In this document: positions 42,427-50,080 of the stretch, one piece after another
How the letters are laid out: every line of letters starts with the position of its first letter
How positions within the stretch are numbered: the stretch's first letter is position 1
Translations under genes and position numbers: made by a program
From: Halobacillus dabanensis
GTDB taxonomy: Bacteria; Bacillota; Bacilli; Bacillales; Halobacillaceae
DNA length: 64,000 bases
Assembly: GCF_900114165.1 (NCBI RefSeq)
Contig: NZ_FOSB01000003.1
Coordinates: 205,959 to 269,958, forward strand
Reading direction: 5' to 3'
The notes under the pieces: model-generated
The model's input: the letters and a program-made list of their open reading frames with translations, nothing else
The model's database searches: none
What the model was told of the DNA's origin: nothing

Positions 42427-44385
42427 TTAGGACACAGCTTCTTGTTTTTCTGAACTGTCTTTCTTGTTTTTAATATATTGAAGGAATGTAATTACACTGA
42501 ATACGCCTAAACCGAGCAGAGAAATAATCAGATTCGGATATACAAGTAAAAGTCCACCTGTAATCAGAATTACTCGCTCAAACCAATGGAGGTTAGTGAC
42601 ATAATATCCGATTAACGCGGCGCTAATAGCTGCCATCCCTAATAAGGCTGTAATAACACTAATGGATACATTACCTGCGTTGGCATCTCCTTGAAGTAGT
42701 AACAGAGGGTTGGTAACAAATATATATGGGATGATGAAAGCAGCGATAGCTAATTTAACAGCAGTCACACCGGTTTTCATTGGATTGGCTCCTGCTATAC
42801 CTGCCCCTGCATAAGCTGCCAGACAAACAGGTGGGGTGATATCCGCTACAATGCCGAAATAGAAGACGAACATATGAACAGCGATGACTGGTACATCAAA
42901 AGCTAACAAAGCAGGCGCAGCCATCGTAGCAGTGACGACATAATTGGCTGTCGTCGGCAATCCCATGCCAAGTATGATACAGGCAATCATAGTGAAAAAC
43001 ATGACAAGGAAAAATTGCCCCTGTGCTAAATCAATGATCCCTCCTGCAATCTTAGGTCCTAGACCTGTGGTCGTGACTGTGCCTGCTATAATACCTGCCG
43101 TTGCACAGGCTGCGATAACAGGAAGAGCGACTCGAGCCCCTTCCTCGAGCAATTTAATGATTCCTTTAAAGGACATCCGGGTATCTTTTCGAAAAAAGCT
43201 GATGACAAAGGCCGTGACGATTGCGAATAAAGCCGCATAGGTTGGCGTTCGACCGTCAAGTAAAAAGCCTATAATAATAACGAGCGGAAGAAATAAATCC
43301 AAACGCTTCAATAAATTATTCGTTTTCGGAAGTTCTTCTTTAGTCAACCCGCGTATGTTTTGTTTCCGTGCTTCAAAGTGAGTACCTAAGAAAACTCCAG
43401 AAAAATATAGGAGAGCAGGTATGATAGCAATGATAATGATCTCGTTATATGGTATTCCAGTATAAGAAGCCATGATGAAGGCAGCAGCACCCATGATCGG
43501 TGGCATAAGCTGACCACCAGTGGATGCAGAAGCCTCAGAAGCGGCCGCGAAGTGAGGTTTAAAACCTGCATTTTTCATCATTGGGATCGTAAAAGATCCG
43601 GAACCGACAGTGTTTGCTACAGAACTTCCGCTTACCATCCCCTGTAATCCACTCGCTGCAACAGCTGCTTTGGCTGTTCCCCCTGTATACCGGCCAGTCA
43701 AGCGGAGTGCAAGATCATTAAAAAATTGACCGATATTGGTTTGTACCAATATGACACCGAAAAAGAGAAATAAGAAAATATAAGTAGAGGAGATTTGGAT
43801 GGGTATCCCAAATATAGCACTTGAACTGAAAAACATCTTCGTTGCTAAAGTTGGCCAGTCGTATCCGGCATGTCCGATGACTGGGATGAAATTTCCGAGC
43901 AACCCGTAAAGCAGGGCTAAAATAGCAATTATGACAATCGGTAAACCGACAACACGCCTTGTTGCTTCTAATAACAACAAAATCCCTGCTGTTGCCACGA
44001 ACTGATCCATATAAGTGAATCCGAAGATAATTGCTTCATTAATCAATCGATCGTAGTTTTGAATGATGTAAAAATTAGTATAGAGAGCTAAAGCTGCTAA
44101 AACAACATCATACAAGGGAATGCCGCGTTTTTTTGCCCAGGAAGGTTTAAGCGGATAAAGGAGATATACTAAACACAAGGCTGCACCGAGGTGGATTGCT
44201 CCCTGGATCAAGGAAACATATGCTCCGCGATAAGCTGTATATAATTGGAAAATTGTGAGTGCGCTTCCAAGAGCCAGAGTCAACCATCCCCATGGACCTA
44301 AATTGGTACGGAAGGAACTTTCTTTATCATATTTTTCCATAAGCTCTCGTTTATCAATTTCTTGGTTATTCTGAGTTGTCGCCAC
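42427..44385 (-). CDS. TRAP transporter permease, fused 4TM/12TM (DctQM) subunit
   Basis: A 652-residue membrane protein. The first 200 residues hold the small-subunit-like helices; the remainder is the large DctM-type domain (GGTAKAAVAASGLQGMVSGS, ASEASASTGGQLMPPIMGAA, CIILGMGLPTTANYVVTATM, FYFGIVADITPPVCLAAYAG). This fusion goes with TAXI-type binding proteins, and the TAXI gene lies just upstream. GTG 44385 is taken as the start because GGAGG is eight bases before it; ATG 44400 lies inside that site. It imports an organic acid or amino acid with Na+; the substrate is unknown. Confidence 0.9.
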   Translation of the reverse strand: MATTQNNQEIDKRELMEKYDKESSFRTNLGPWGWLTLALGSALTIFQLYTAYRGAYVSLIQGAIHLGAALCLVYLLYPLKPSWAKKRGIPLYDVVLAALALYTNFYIIQNYDRLINEAIIFGFTYMDQFVATAGILLLLEATRRVVGLPIVIIAILALLYGLLGNFIPVIGHAGYDWPTLATKMFFSSSAIFGIPIQISSTYIFLFLFFGVILVQTNIGQFFNDLALRLTGRYTGGTAKAAVAASGLQGMVSGSSVANTVGSGSFTIPMMKNAGFKPHFAAASEASASTGGQLMPPIMGAAAFIMASYTGIPYNEIIIIAIIPALLYFSGVFLGTHFEARKQNIRGLTKEELPKTNNLLKRLDLFLPLVIIIGFLLDGRTPTYAALFAIVTAFVISFFRKDTRMSFKGIIKLLEEGARVALPVIAACATAGIIAGTVTTTGLGPKIAGGIIDLAQGQFFLVMFFTMIACIILGMGLPTTANYVVTATMAAPALLAFDVPVIAVHMFVFYFGIVADITPPVCLAAYAGAGIAGANPMKTGVTAVKLAIAAFIIPYIFVTNPLLLLQGDANAGNVSISVITALLGMAAISAALIGYYVTNLHWFERVILITGGLLLVYPNLIISLLGLGVFSVITFLQYIKNKKDSSEKQEAVS

Positions 44386-44423
44386 TATTCTTACCTCCAT
44401 TCCTTTTTTGTTATCAGAGGAAA

Positions 44424-44450
44424 GAACCGGACAAAAACTATGCCCGGTTC
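44424..44450 (-). other. Hairpin between TAXI and TRAP permease genes
   Basis: GAACCGG / CCGGTTC with a 13-base loop containing TTTTT. It may be an RNA-processing or partial termination site that sets a higher level of the binding protein than of the permease. Confidence 0.45.
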
Positions 44451-44464
44451 CGATAATCGTCCCT

Positions 44465-45478
44465 TTATTCGAGGAGTCCTTCCTCTTCAAAGTATCTCTC
44501 TGCACCAGGGTGAAGTGGAAGGTCTTGAGCTCCAGTCAATGCACTGTCTTTTGTAATCAACTTCGCTTGTGTAATGGACATGTCACCAGAGCTTTCAAAT
44601 AGTGTTTTGGTCATTTCATAAGCCAGGTCTTCACTCACTTGACTAGTAGAGCCTAAAAGAAGAGCCATAGCCGTGATAGTTTCGACAGGTTCCTCTTGCC
44701 ATTCATAGGTCCCGGGTTCTACCGTATACGCTTCGTATTGACTGTTTGCTACGACCTCATCTAGAGCATCGCCCTCAATATTTAGGAATTTGACTTCATT
44801 TGTAGCAGCAGCTAATTCATCTGTGGTAGAAGATGGGACACCTACCACAGCAAAGGAAGCGTCGATCGTGTTGTTCTGAAGTTTACTTTTTGCGTCGCCA
44901 AACCCTTCTTCAAAAGCTTCATAATCCCCTTCTTCTATTCCATAGGCAGCGAGAACCATTTCCGCTGCTTCACGTGTTGCTCCTCCAGGTGGACCAACAG
45001 CAACTTTTTTCCCTTCCAGGTCTTCGATTGATTCAATTCCAGTAGATTCAAGAGTAACAACTTGGAGGGCTTCCGGATAAAGGGAACCGATAACCCCAAC
45101 ATTACCGACATCTTTCCCTTCGAATTCACCTGTTCCTTCCACAGCATTGATCATCGTTGTATTTTGCGCTATCCCTAATTGAAAATCTCCAGATTGAATT
45201 TTAGCAATGTTTTCCACGGAAGCTCCGGATTCTACGGAGCTGGCATCGAAACCTTCTACATCAATGTTGTCTTTAAAAAGGTTGGCCATCTCTCCACCAA
45301 GTGGGTAATAGACACCACCAACACTACCAGTTCCCATAGTCAGATTGGTCATTTCTTCCGCATCATCGCTTCCATTGTCTCCATCTGATGAACCGCTTGT
45401 CCCACTCTCGCCACAAGCGCTAAGGATCATACTGACAGAAATAAGCAAGATGATGAAAAACCATGAAAATTTCTTCAT
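44465..45478 (-). CDS. TAXI-family TRAP transporter substrate-binding lipoprotein
   Basis: A 337-residue protein. The signal and lipobox are FFIILLISVSMILSACGESG, with the lipidated Cys at 22. The TAXI domain shows NLTMGTGSVGGVYYPLGGEM, GASVENIAKIQSGDFQLGIA, and ESIEDLEGKKVAVGPPGGAT. It captures the substrate outside the membrane and hands it to the permease encoded next. The frame is open upstream, but GGGGGGTAAG before ATG 45478 fixes the start. Relatives bind glutamate, glutamine or other small acids, not decidable here. Confidence 0.92.
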   Translation of the reverse strand: MKKFSWFFIILLISVSMILSACGESGTSGSSDGDNGSDDAEEMTNLTMGTGSVGGVYYPLGGEMANLFKDNIDVEGFDASSVESGASVENIAKIQSGDFQLGIAQNTTMINAVEGTGEFEGKDVGNVGVIGSLYPEALQVVTLESTGIESIEDLEGKKVAVGPPGGATREAAEMVLAAYGIEEGDYEAFEEGFGDAKSKLQNNTIDASFAVVGVPSSTTDELAAATNEVKFLNIEGDALDEVVANSQYEAYTVEPGTYEWQEEPVETITAMALLLGSTSQVSEDLAYEMTKTLFESSGDMSITQAKLITKDSALTGAQDLPLHPGAERYFEEEGLLE

Positions 45479-45713
45479 ACCCTTACCCCCTATATTTTTT
45501 AATTTTGTATGTCTTTTTGATTCAAACAAGTTCATCCATTTAAATCAAAAAGTTCCTTATATTTACACTACCTTGTTTTTCAGCATATTACAATAATATT
45601 GCGAAAATTGAGATTATTGATTGTTGCATTTCTTTTACAACCTGATTTATAGATAGAAAAAGAGGCTGAGAAATAAGTATGAAAGTATTGTCATCCTGTT
45701 AAAATACGATATA

Positions 45714-45761
45714 AAAACGCGTAAAATCAGATTTAAAAATCCTGATTTTACGCGTTTTTTG
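45714..45761. terminator. Terminator between nuclease gene and TAXI operon region
   Basis: 17-bp perfect stem AAAACGCGTAAAATCAG with its complement, 11-base loop, T runs on both strands. It best ends the nuclease transcript (minus strand). Confidence 0.88.
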
Positions 45762-45794
45762 GTCAAGCGAAGTTTTGTCCGAGTCTCTCTTTTT

Positions 45795-46637
45795 CTATGG
45801 GAGGCTTTCACATACAAGGCCATCATCGTCATTCCCATCAAGCCTATGAGGATCTACACCTGGCCCCCCGGCAGCTTCATAAAATTCCTGTGCTCCCTCT
45901 TGGGTGGTGAAATCACCACAATCACGATCAGGTCCATCTGGATTAAAAGGTAAATCCCCCTTATAAGAAGAATCTCTTTTTTCTTTTTCTTCTGTGGAAA
46001 AACCACCATCCGTCACATACCCATCTATGCTCCATATCCCTTTATCCTGTTGCTTCGCACGAGATTCTGCCTCCGACATAGCCTCTGCGTGCGTGTAAGG
46101 AGGATCATAAACATAAGCATAACGAGCAAGTCCTTTTTCTAGTAGTTGTTGGTTGAAGTTTTTACCATCGACCCATATATAGGCAAGGATACGATCATAA
46201 TGGTCGCGTTTCGGTCCATCATATTCCACCCGCACCTCTTCATCTAGCAGGACCTCTTTTGCATAGTTACTTGCCTCAGGTCCGAACGGTTGTACAGGCT
46301 TAGATGGATGAATCGTCTCAGGAGTATCGACAAGTAGAAGACGTACACGTTCTTCTTTTCCTTTCAACTGGATATCAATAGTATCCCCATCCACCACATT
46401 CGTGACTTTTGCTCTTACTTTTTCTTGCTCTGTAGGATTATCACCTTTAGAAGCCTCTACTTCTGAAGGAGCTTCGCTTTTTTCCATTTCATGTTCTTGC
46501 TGATCTGTTTCCTGATGTTCCTCTGTCTGTTCTTTTGTTTCTATTTCCTCATTTACTCTATCTTCTGTAGTACAACCTACAAGAAAGAAAAATAGGAGGG
46601 TAAATAAAAAAAAGAAACGTCTGAATCGGGATTCCAT
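45795..46637 (-). CDS. Thermonuclease-family lipoprotein with excalibur domain
   Basis: A 280-residue protein. Lipoprotein signal (FFFLFTLLFFFLVGCTTE), an acidic Glu/Gln linker (about 25-68), a staphylococcal-nuclease-like domain (70-205: VVDGDTIDIQL, VRLLLVDTPET, YDRILAYIWVDG), and a C-terminal excalibur domain (DRDCGDFTTQEGAQEFYEAA ... HRLDGNDDDGLVCESL). The active Arg and Asp residues of the nuclease family appear present. It should degrade DNA or RNA at the cell surface with Ca2+. Start ATG 46637 fits AAGGAGG better than ATG 46643. Confidence 0.9.
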   Translation of the reverse strand: MESRFRRFFFLFTLLFFFLVGCTTEDRVNEEIETKEQTEEHQETDQQEHEMEKSEAPSEVEASKGDNPTEQEKVRAKVTNVVDGDTIDIQLKGKEERVRLLLVDTPETIHPSKPVQPFGPEASNYAKEVLLDEEVRVEYDGPKRDHYDRILAYIWVDGKNFNQQLLEKGLARYAYVYDPPYTHAEAMSEAESRAKQQDKGIWSIDGYVTDGGFSTEEKEKRDSSYKGDLPFNPDGPDRDCGDFTTQEGAQEFYEAAGGPGVDPHRLDGNDDDGLVCESLP

Positions 46638-46936
46638 GCACATTCCTCCTTAATCTAAGGTGATGTTTAAAAGGGGGGAAGAAAATAAATCGTGCGGGAA
46701 AGTATAGGGTGAAATCTATAGTGTTCCTATTTTACTAGCCTGAAAGTTTATTGACAAACGAGCGATTAAACAAGTTTCGTTATGTATCTATGGTATTTAA
46801 TAAAAATTCATCCATACTTTCAACGAAACGACCCATATTCCGTTTTGTGTCAGCTAGGAACGCAGAGGATGAAATATTGACAAAACAGGTGTTTTTTCGA
46901 GACACTAGTATTATTAAATGATAGGGAGAGATACAT

Positions 46937-47176
46937 ATGGCATTTGTCATTACACAACCTTGTAAAGGCGAACAGGCAGGCGAATGTGTGGATGTCTGTC
47001 CTGTTGATTGCATTGAAAAAGGGGAAGATCAGTTTCTTATCAACCCTGATCTGTGTATCGATTGTGGAGCTTGTGTTTCCGTTTGCCCGGTAGACGCCAT
47101 TGTGGAAGAATATGAACTTATGCCTGAAGAAGAGCCTTACTTAGAAAAAGCCGAGAAATTCTTCGGGACCATATAA
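46937..47176 (+). CDS. 7Fe-type ferredoxin
   Basis: A 79-residue ferredoxin. MAFVITQPCKGEQAGECVDV carries the first Cys set with the CxxxxxxxC spacing of [3Fe-4S] 7Fe ferredoxins, and CIDCGACVSVCPVDAI the [4Fe-4S] set. The acidic C-terminus (YELMPEEEPYLEKAEKFFG) is the usual Bacillus form. It carries electrons to unknown partners. Preceded by AGGGAGAG and followed by a terminator, so it is expressed alone. Confidence 0.92.
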   Translation: MAFVITQPCKGEQAGECVDVCPVDCIEKGEDQFLINPDLCIDCGACVSVCPVDAIVEEYELMPEEEPYLEKAEKFFGTI

Positions 47177-47190
47177 AGGATAGATAAAAT

Positions 47191-47222
47191 CGCCCAGTTA
47201 TGATAATGCTGGGTGTTTTTTT
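47191..47222 (+). terminator. Terminator of ferredoxin gene
   Basis: Stem CGCCCAG / CTGGGTG, 11-base loop, seven T's. Confidence 0.85.
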
Positions 47223-47331
47223 ATTATGCAGGAACCTTTAATTAACGACAATTTGATTTAAAAAAGAGGGAAATGGGGTAAGAGAGTAGAAAGAATTAAT
47301 ATATTATAATCTTTGTTCAGGAGTTGATTAA

Positions 47332-47517
47332 ATGCTGGTGTCTATTCATCCGCCCGAAGGTATTTGTCACAATAGGTATTTTCTGATCGATCAATTAAAG
47401 GACTTAGGGTACACAGAAGATAGTTTCGGAAAAAGGACAAATGAAATGACTTTACCGGAATTGCAGCAAATTTATATCAACTTGGAGTATCAAAGAGAGA
47501 CAGCTTTAAAAGGATGA
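47332..47517 (+). CDS. Small soluble protein, possibly FbpA-like
   Basis: A 61-residue protein: MLVSIHPPEGICHNRYFLID then QLKDLGYTEDSFGKRTNEMT and LPELQQIYINLEYQ. The pattern (L)ID.L...G......LT/LxEL...Y loosely resembles Fur-regulated small basic proteins of Bacillus, but there is no clear Fur box upstream. CAGGAGTT is eight bases before ATG 47332, and a terminator follows the stop by ten bases. Real gene likely, function open. Confidence 0.6.
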   Translation: MLVSIHPPEGICHNRYFLIDQLKDLGYTEDSFGKRTNEMTLPELQQIYINLEYQRETALKG

Positions 47518-47526
47518 ATTTGGAAA

Positions 47527-47555
47527 AGTCAGAGTTGAGCTCTGGCTTCTTTTTT
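47527..47555 (+). terminator. Terminator of the 47332 gene
   Basis: Stem AGTCAGAG / CTCTGGCT (one G-T pair) and a TTCTTTTTT tail. Confidence 0.85.
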
Positions 47556-47736
47556 GTTTTAAGAAAAGGTCAATCACTGTTGAATCCTATGTAGAAAATA
47601 TTTCATCAGTGTCCTCGATGTATTGCGGTAGCTTGCAAGACAGAGGGATGAAAAATCCTTAATGGTGGCCCTTGCGATAAAGTTGTTTGTGAAGGTTCAA
47701 ATCGGAAGGATAATGTTATATTGGAATAACGAACAT

Positions 47737-47820
47737 AAAAAAACCAGAGCAGTAGTAAGGCTGCTCTGGTAATGAAAGAGGGAGACATACTACAGATAAA
47801 TATCGTAGAGGATATGTCTC
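47737..47820 (-). ncRNA. Candidate small RNA, about 84 nt
   Basis: On the minus strand a sigma-A promoter (TTGTTT 47856-47851, 18-base spacer, TATAAT 47832-47827) predicts a start near 47820. The RNA would fold into a 5' hairpin (GAGACATA / TATGTCTC with an inner CTAC / GTAG), a C/U-rich single strand (CCTCTTTCATT, complementary to Shine-Dalgarno-like sequence), and a terminator ACCAGAGCAG / CTGCTCTGGT with six T's. No protein frame fits. The design is that of trans-acting small RNAs; I do not recognise the family. Confidence 0.6.
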
Positions 47821-47826
47821 GCCATT

Positions 47827-47856
47827 ATTATAACTAATCCTATTTCAGAAAAACAA
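47827..47856 (-). promoter_or_regulatory. Promoter of the candidate small RNA
   Basis: TTGTTT, 18-base spacer, perfect TATAAT. Confidence 0.6.
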
Positions 47857-47898
47857 TAACACGTTAAAATTCTTTATATTGCAAAGATAAAAAACAAT

Positions 47899-47932
47899 GA
47901 ACCAGAAGGTATGGAAAACCTCTGGTTCTTTT
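47899..47932. terminator. Hairpin upstream of the small RNA
   Basis: GAACCAGA / TCTGGTTC with a 14-base loop. On the minus strand CATTGTTTTTTA follows, so it may end the YjcZ transcript. The rest of 47556-47736 and 47933-48030 shows nothing. Confidence 0.5.
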
Positions 47933-48030
47933 AATTGGATCGCTCTTTATCGCGTCCTTATCTTCAACACTTTGTCCGGGTGTGAATACCTTAATGACAG
48001 GTACTAGTTATTTTCCCGTGAACGATCAAA

Positions 48031-48159
48031 TTAGTTGTAGAAAGAAGCTCCTACAATAATCAATAGGATGAACAAAACAACGATCAAAACGAAAGTGCTA
48101 CCTCCGTAATTACCGCCGCCATAACCGCCGCCGTAACCGCAGCCACCATACCAGCCCAT
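48031..48159 (-). CDS. YjcZ-family sporulation protein
   Basis: A 42-residue protein: [20 protein letters not shown] then [20 protein letters not shown] and YN. A Gly/Tyr-rich head with one Cys and one membrane helix is the YjcZ/SscA-like pattern seen in spore-associated proteins. GGTGGTGAAAG precedes ATG 48159; the longer frame reaching 48333 is not needed. Single gene. Confidence 0.85.
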   Translation of the reverse strand: MGWYGGCGYGGGYGGGNYGGSTFVLIVVLFILLIIVGASFYN

Positions 48160-48427
48160 ATCTTTCACCACCTTTTCAAGTCCTATATGACAAACTATGA
48201 TAGTCCAAGCTTTTGTGGCAGGGCGAATGGCTATTCGGAAAAATCTGTGTTTCCGGTTCAAGTTGCTATTCATCTGCCACCGAATATAAACGAGCATATT
48301 TCTCTGCTTATTTTTATCTGAATCACCCTTCATCTAAGATAAAAAAGAAAAAAAGAAAGGGTGGTAAAACGTTGAAGTGCAAGTGTCCCAAGCGTGTAAG
48401 CGCTTCACATATTTAATGAATAATCCG

Positions 48428-48442
48428 AGTGTTCAGAAAATT
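48428..48442 (+). promoter_or_regulatory. CodY box before ilvE
   Basis: AGTGTTCAGAAAATT matches AATTTTCWGAAAATT at 13 of 15 positions and lies just upstream of the -35. CodY controls ilv-leu genes in Bacilli in response to branched-chain amino acids and GTP. Confidence 0.65.
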
Positions 48443-48455
48443 TACTAAAAACCTG

Positions 48456-48484
48456 TTGACCTTCCCTCAAAATGGGTTTAAAGT
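48456..48484 (+). promoter_or_regulatory. Promoter of ilvE
   Basis: TTGACC, 17-base spacer, TAAAGT. Confidence 0.65.
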
Positions 48485-48490
48485 AGTCCT

Positions 48491-48600
48491 CAATCAACCA
48501 CATCGATCGCAAACAATCGACCGGTTGGTTCATGTGGAAAGACCTGTATGGGACCCTGACAATGTAAGAAATACACTTACCAATAGGGTCCACATTTTTT
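48491..48600 (+). promoter_or_regulatory. ilvE leader with intrinsic terminator (putative attenuator)
   Basis: Between promoter and gene lies a 5' hairpin (CCACAT 48498-48503 with ATGTGG 48532-48537; inner CGAT / ATCG) and a terminator (GGACCCT 48551-48557 with AGGGTCC 48585-48591, inner GTAAG / CTTAC, then TTTTTT). No plus-strand gene lies upstream that would need this terminator. CCACAT recurs at 48590-48595 on the terminator's 3' side, so ATGTGG could pair with either. It has no T-box motif. Confidence 0.5.
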
Positions 48601-48654
48601 ACACATTCTTTTACTATTTCAAACATTAAACTATAAAAGAAAGGAGTGCTGAGA

Positions 48655-49557
48655 GTGAGCAGCCAATGGATTTATATGAGCGGCGAATATGTAAAGAAAG
48701 AAGAAGCCGTCGTTTCCGTTTATGATCATGGTTTCTTATATGGAGATGGGGTGTTCGAAGGAATTCGTGTTTATGAAGGCAACATTTTCAAGCTCGATGA
48801 ACACTTAAATCGACTCTACGATTCAGCGAAGTCGATCATGTTACAGATTCCATATAGCAAGGAGGACCTCGAAGAGATTATTGCGGAAACGGTCCGCCGC
48901 AACCAGTTGGAAACAGCGTACATTCGTGTCGTTGTATCCAGAGGCTCCGGTAACCTGGGTCTTGATCCATCCAGTTGCGCAAATCCACGCTTGGTTGTCA
49001 TTGCTGAAGCGCTCGCTTTGTTCCCGAAAGAGTTATATGAACGTGGGGTCCGGCTTGCATCTGTTTCAAGCCGACGGAATCGTCCAGATGTATTACCCCC
49101 ACAAGTGAAATCATTAAACTACTTAAATAACATTCTCGTTAAATTGGAAGCCAATCAGGCTGGCGTTGATGAAGCTCTAATGCTCAATGATCAAGGATAT
49201 GTAACAGAGGGGTCTGCTGATAATATTTTCATTGTGAAAAACGGCACGATCCTTACACCACCTACGTATTTAGGTGCTTTAGAAGGAATCACCCGAAATG
49301 CAATCATTGATTTAGCTGAGGAGAAGGGATACAAAATCAAAGAGCAACCGTTCACACGCCATGATGTATATGTCGCTGATGAGGTATTTTTAACAGGTAC
49401 GGCGGCTGAAGTCATTGCCGTTGTGGAAGTCGATCAACGAGTAGTGGGTGATGGAAAACCAGGTGTTGTTACAAACCATCTGCTTTCAGAGTTCAGAAAA
49501 GTGACAACGACAGACGGATACAAAGTGTATAGCGAAGATCAAGCTAACGTGAGCTGA
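48655..49557 (+). CDS. ilvE: Branched-chain amino acid aminotransferase
   Basis: A 300-residue class IV PLP enzyme: SVYDHGFLYGDGVFEGIRVY at the start, the PLP lysine in PPQVKSLNYLNNILVKLEA, and EGSADNIFIVKNGTILTPP. It transfers the amino group in the last step of Val, Ile and Leu synthesis. GTG 48655 is used since AAAGGAG is eight bases upstream; the GTG at 48646 lies inside that site. It is first of the ilv-leu cluster, followed by a T-box leader before ilvB, and has its own CodY-box promoter and leader terminator. Confidence 0.92.
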   Translation: MSSQWIYMSGEYVKKEEAVVSVYDHGFLYGDGVFEGIRVYEGNIFKLDEHLNRLYDSAKSIMLQIPYSKEDLEEIIAETVRRNQLETAYIRVVVSRGSGNLGLDPSSCANPRLVVIAEALALFPKELYERGVRLASVSSRRNRPDVLPPQVKSLNYLNNILVKLEANQAGVDEALMLNDQGYVTEGSADNIFIVKNGTILTPPTYLGALEGITRNAIIDLAEEKGYKIKEQPFTRHDVYVADEVFLTGTAAEVIAVVEVDQRVVGDGKPGVVTNHLLSEFRKVTTTDGYKVYSEDQANVS

Positions 49558-49599
49558 AGTACAGCAATCAGAGACTATTGAAATTGATAACTGAATATT

Positions 49600-49916
49600 A
49601 CCGAACACGATGATAGGAATAAAGGAATAAGTGAATGTATTCCCAGAGAGCCGGGGTTGCTGGAAGCCCGGAAATACATCTTATTCTGACATCATCCTTG
49701 AGTGTCCACGCTGAACGTTTGCAAGTAGGCGGGACCAGGTGTTTCACCGCACCTGTTATCAAAAGGGGTTCATTAGGAACTCCATAAGGTGAAGCTTTTT
49801 AGAGCTTCACGAATGAGGGTGGTACCGTGGAAGTAAAGAGAGACCTTTTCACCCCTCACATTCTTACGACACTGTTGCGTTGTAGGAATCTGAGGAGGAA
49901 GAAGGTCTCTTTTTTG
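49600..49916 (+). promoter_or_regulatory. T-box riboswitch, probably leucine-specific
   Basis: Stem I base GATGAT (49609) pairs with ATCATC (49691). AGAGA at 49645 and GGTTGCTGGAAGCC follow T-box consensus. The T-box itself is AGGGTGGTACCGTG at 49816-49829. A terminator stem AGAGACCTT / AAGGTCTCT with TTTTTT ends the element. CTG-A at 49686-49689 in the specifier region would read leucine, fitting an ilv-leu operon; the codon register is inferred. Uncharged tRNA-Leu would favour antitermination and ilvB expression. Confidence 0.9.
49839..49916 (+). terminator. T-box terminator
   Basis: AGAGACCTT at 49839-49847 with AAGGTCTCT at 49902-49910 and TTTTTTG. The 165 bases from here to ilvB show no further clear site. 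Confidence 0.8.
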
Positions 49917-50080
49917 TTCGATAATCTGGAGGTTTGAATTGGAAGCCTCGGGTGTCCATGTTTAGCAAAAGCGCCTCTTCTTTTGATGGCTTACGTCCAT
50001 TCTCTCTTAGACATAATGTGTCACAGCGAGTCATGTACCGCTTTTCATAAAAGATATTTCCACACAGGAGGGATGAAAAA

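Noticed and set aside
47820..47856. Fur box in the small RNA promoter
   Set aside because: GTTATAATAATGG has only a loose resemblance to the GATAATGATTATC operator and is explained by the -10 element.
48485..48600. A second T-box before ilvE
   Set aside because: The AGGGTGGNACCGCG sequence and the AGAGA and specifier features are missing.
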